Assembly (NCBI GenBank): GCA_028671895.1
Contig: CM053796.1
Coordinates: forward strand, 40,174,860-40,238,859
DNA length: 64,000 nucleotides
Direction of reading: 5' to 3'
DNA from: Oenanthe sinensis
Lineage: Eukaryota; Streptophyta; Magnoliopsida; Apiales; Apiaceae
Made by a program: the position numbers and the translations under genes. A model generated the notes under the pieces. It was not told where the DNA came from and did not search any database. It saw nothing but the letters and a program-made list of their open reading frames with translations. Position 1 is the first letter of the stretch, and every line of letters starts with the position of its first letter. Below, one piece after another: positions 63,747 through 64,000 of this stretch.

Positions 63747-64000
63747 TGTAGGGTTTCGAGGCACAAACGCAGCAGAAAAATGCGAAAAATAAATACAAAA
63801 CGTAATATAAATCGAAACCCTCCGCAGGATCCATGCGAGAACAAAAGATTTAATTCAGAGATAAAGAACAAATACCTTAAAAAGTTTTAACAGTTCATTA
63901 ATGGAAGATTAATGGAGGTCCAAACCTTGTTTAAACATCACGTATCCCGCTCTCGTGATCTACGCTCTACGATATCCACATGAACACTTTTTATGAAGGA
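63747..64000 (-). repeat. LTR of an E3-related copia element, partial at the window edge
   Basis: On the minus strand the sequence contains GGATCCTGCGGAGGGTTTCG, a run ending CGAAACCCTACA and then the PBS, the same order as the E3 LTR end. It runs off the window, so the LTR start is unseen. The internal region would extend leftward, but 63000-63740 shows no gag, so this may be truncated or a solo LTR with a little flank. Confidence 0.65.

Overview
This is a stretch of AT-rich, repeat-dense plant nuclear DNA. The evidence is a four-exon RNA-dependent RNA polymerase gene of the plant RDR1 type, a plant LRR receptor-like protein gene, and many plant-type mobile elements: Ty1/copia, PIF/Harbinger, hAT, Stowaway, a SINE and a LINE remnant. 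It looks eudicot; I cannot name the species. Only RDR1 looks like an intact host gene.

Left end (1-8.2 kb): AT-rich DNA, then a Stowaway-like MITE (1862-2797) interrupted by a hAT-like MITE (2050-2713). A decayed PIF/Harbinger transposon (2801-5957) lies directly beside it and keeps remnants of both its genes on the minus strand. A second Stowaway (7951-8201) sits about 330 bp upstream of a receptor-like protein gene (8532-11531). That gene encodes a signal peptide, LRR cap, about two dozen LRRs, a transmembrane helix and a short tail, but two frameshifts break it near the 3' end.

12.5-28 kb: a foldback MITE, then copia element E1 (13512-22966). E1 has an intact gag, a pol that has lost most of the reverse transcriptase, a truncated 3' LTR, and a 25-bp-spaced GTCATACCGA array in its 5' LTR. 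Next come a foldback element split by a hAT-like MITE, duplicated single-copy-looking segments near 24.2 and 26.6 kb, a Stowaway-like MITE and a tRNA-derived SINE with a 17-bp target duplication.

28-36 kb: RDR1 (ATG 28228, stop 36096), coding exons 28228-28752, 31602-33421, 34195-34345 and 35281-36096, predicted 1103 aa, with the catalytic DLDGD motif. Intron 1 (2.85 kb) carries a long inverted repeat and two hAT-like MITEs with perfect 8-bp target duplications.

36-60 kb: a nested block starting about 60 bp after the RDR1 stop. A LINE remnant was hit by copia element E3 (36158-59269). A related solo LTR (36894-38428, TSD TACAT) then landed in the 5' LTR of E3, and a young 12.95-kb sirevirus-like copia, E2 (44764-57717, TSD AGCAC), landed at the 3' end of E3 pol. 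E2 has near-identical LTRs, a broken gag, one open pol frame with an altered protease active site, and a large third ORF with two stops. A near-palindromic 9-bp motif, TCRRYYGAT, is scattered through its LTRs, its spacer and the disordered linkers of all three proteins.

Right end (60-64 kb): a solo LTR (60208-60940, TSD ATTAT), unannotatable AT-rich DNA, an F-box-protein fragment, and the start of another copia LTR on the minus strand running off the window.
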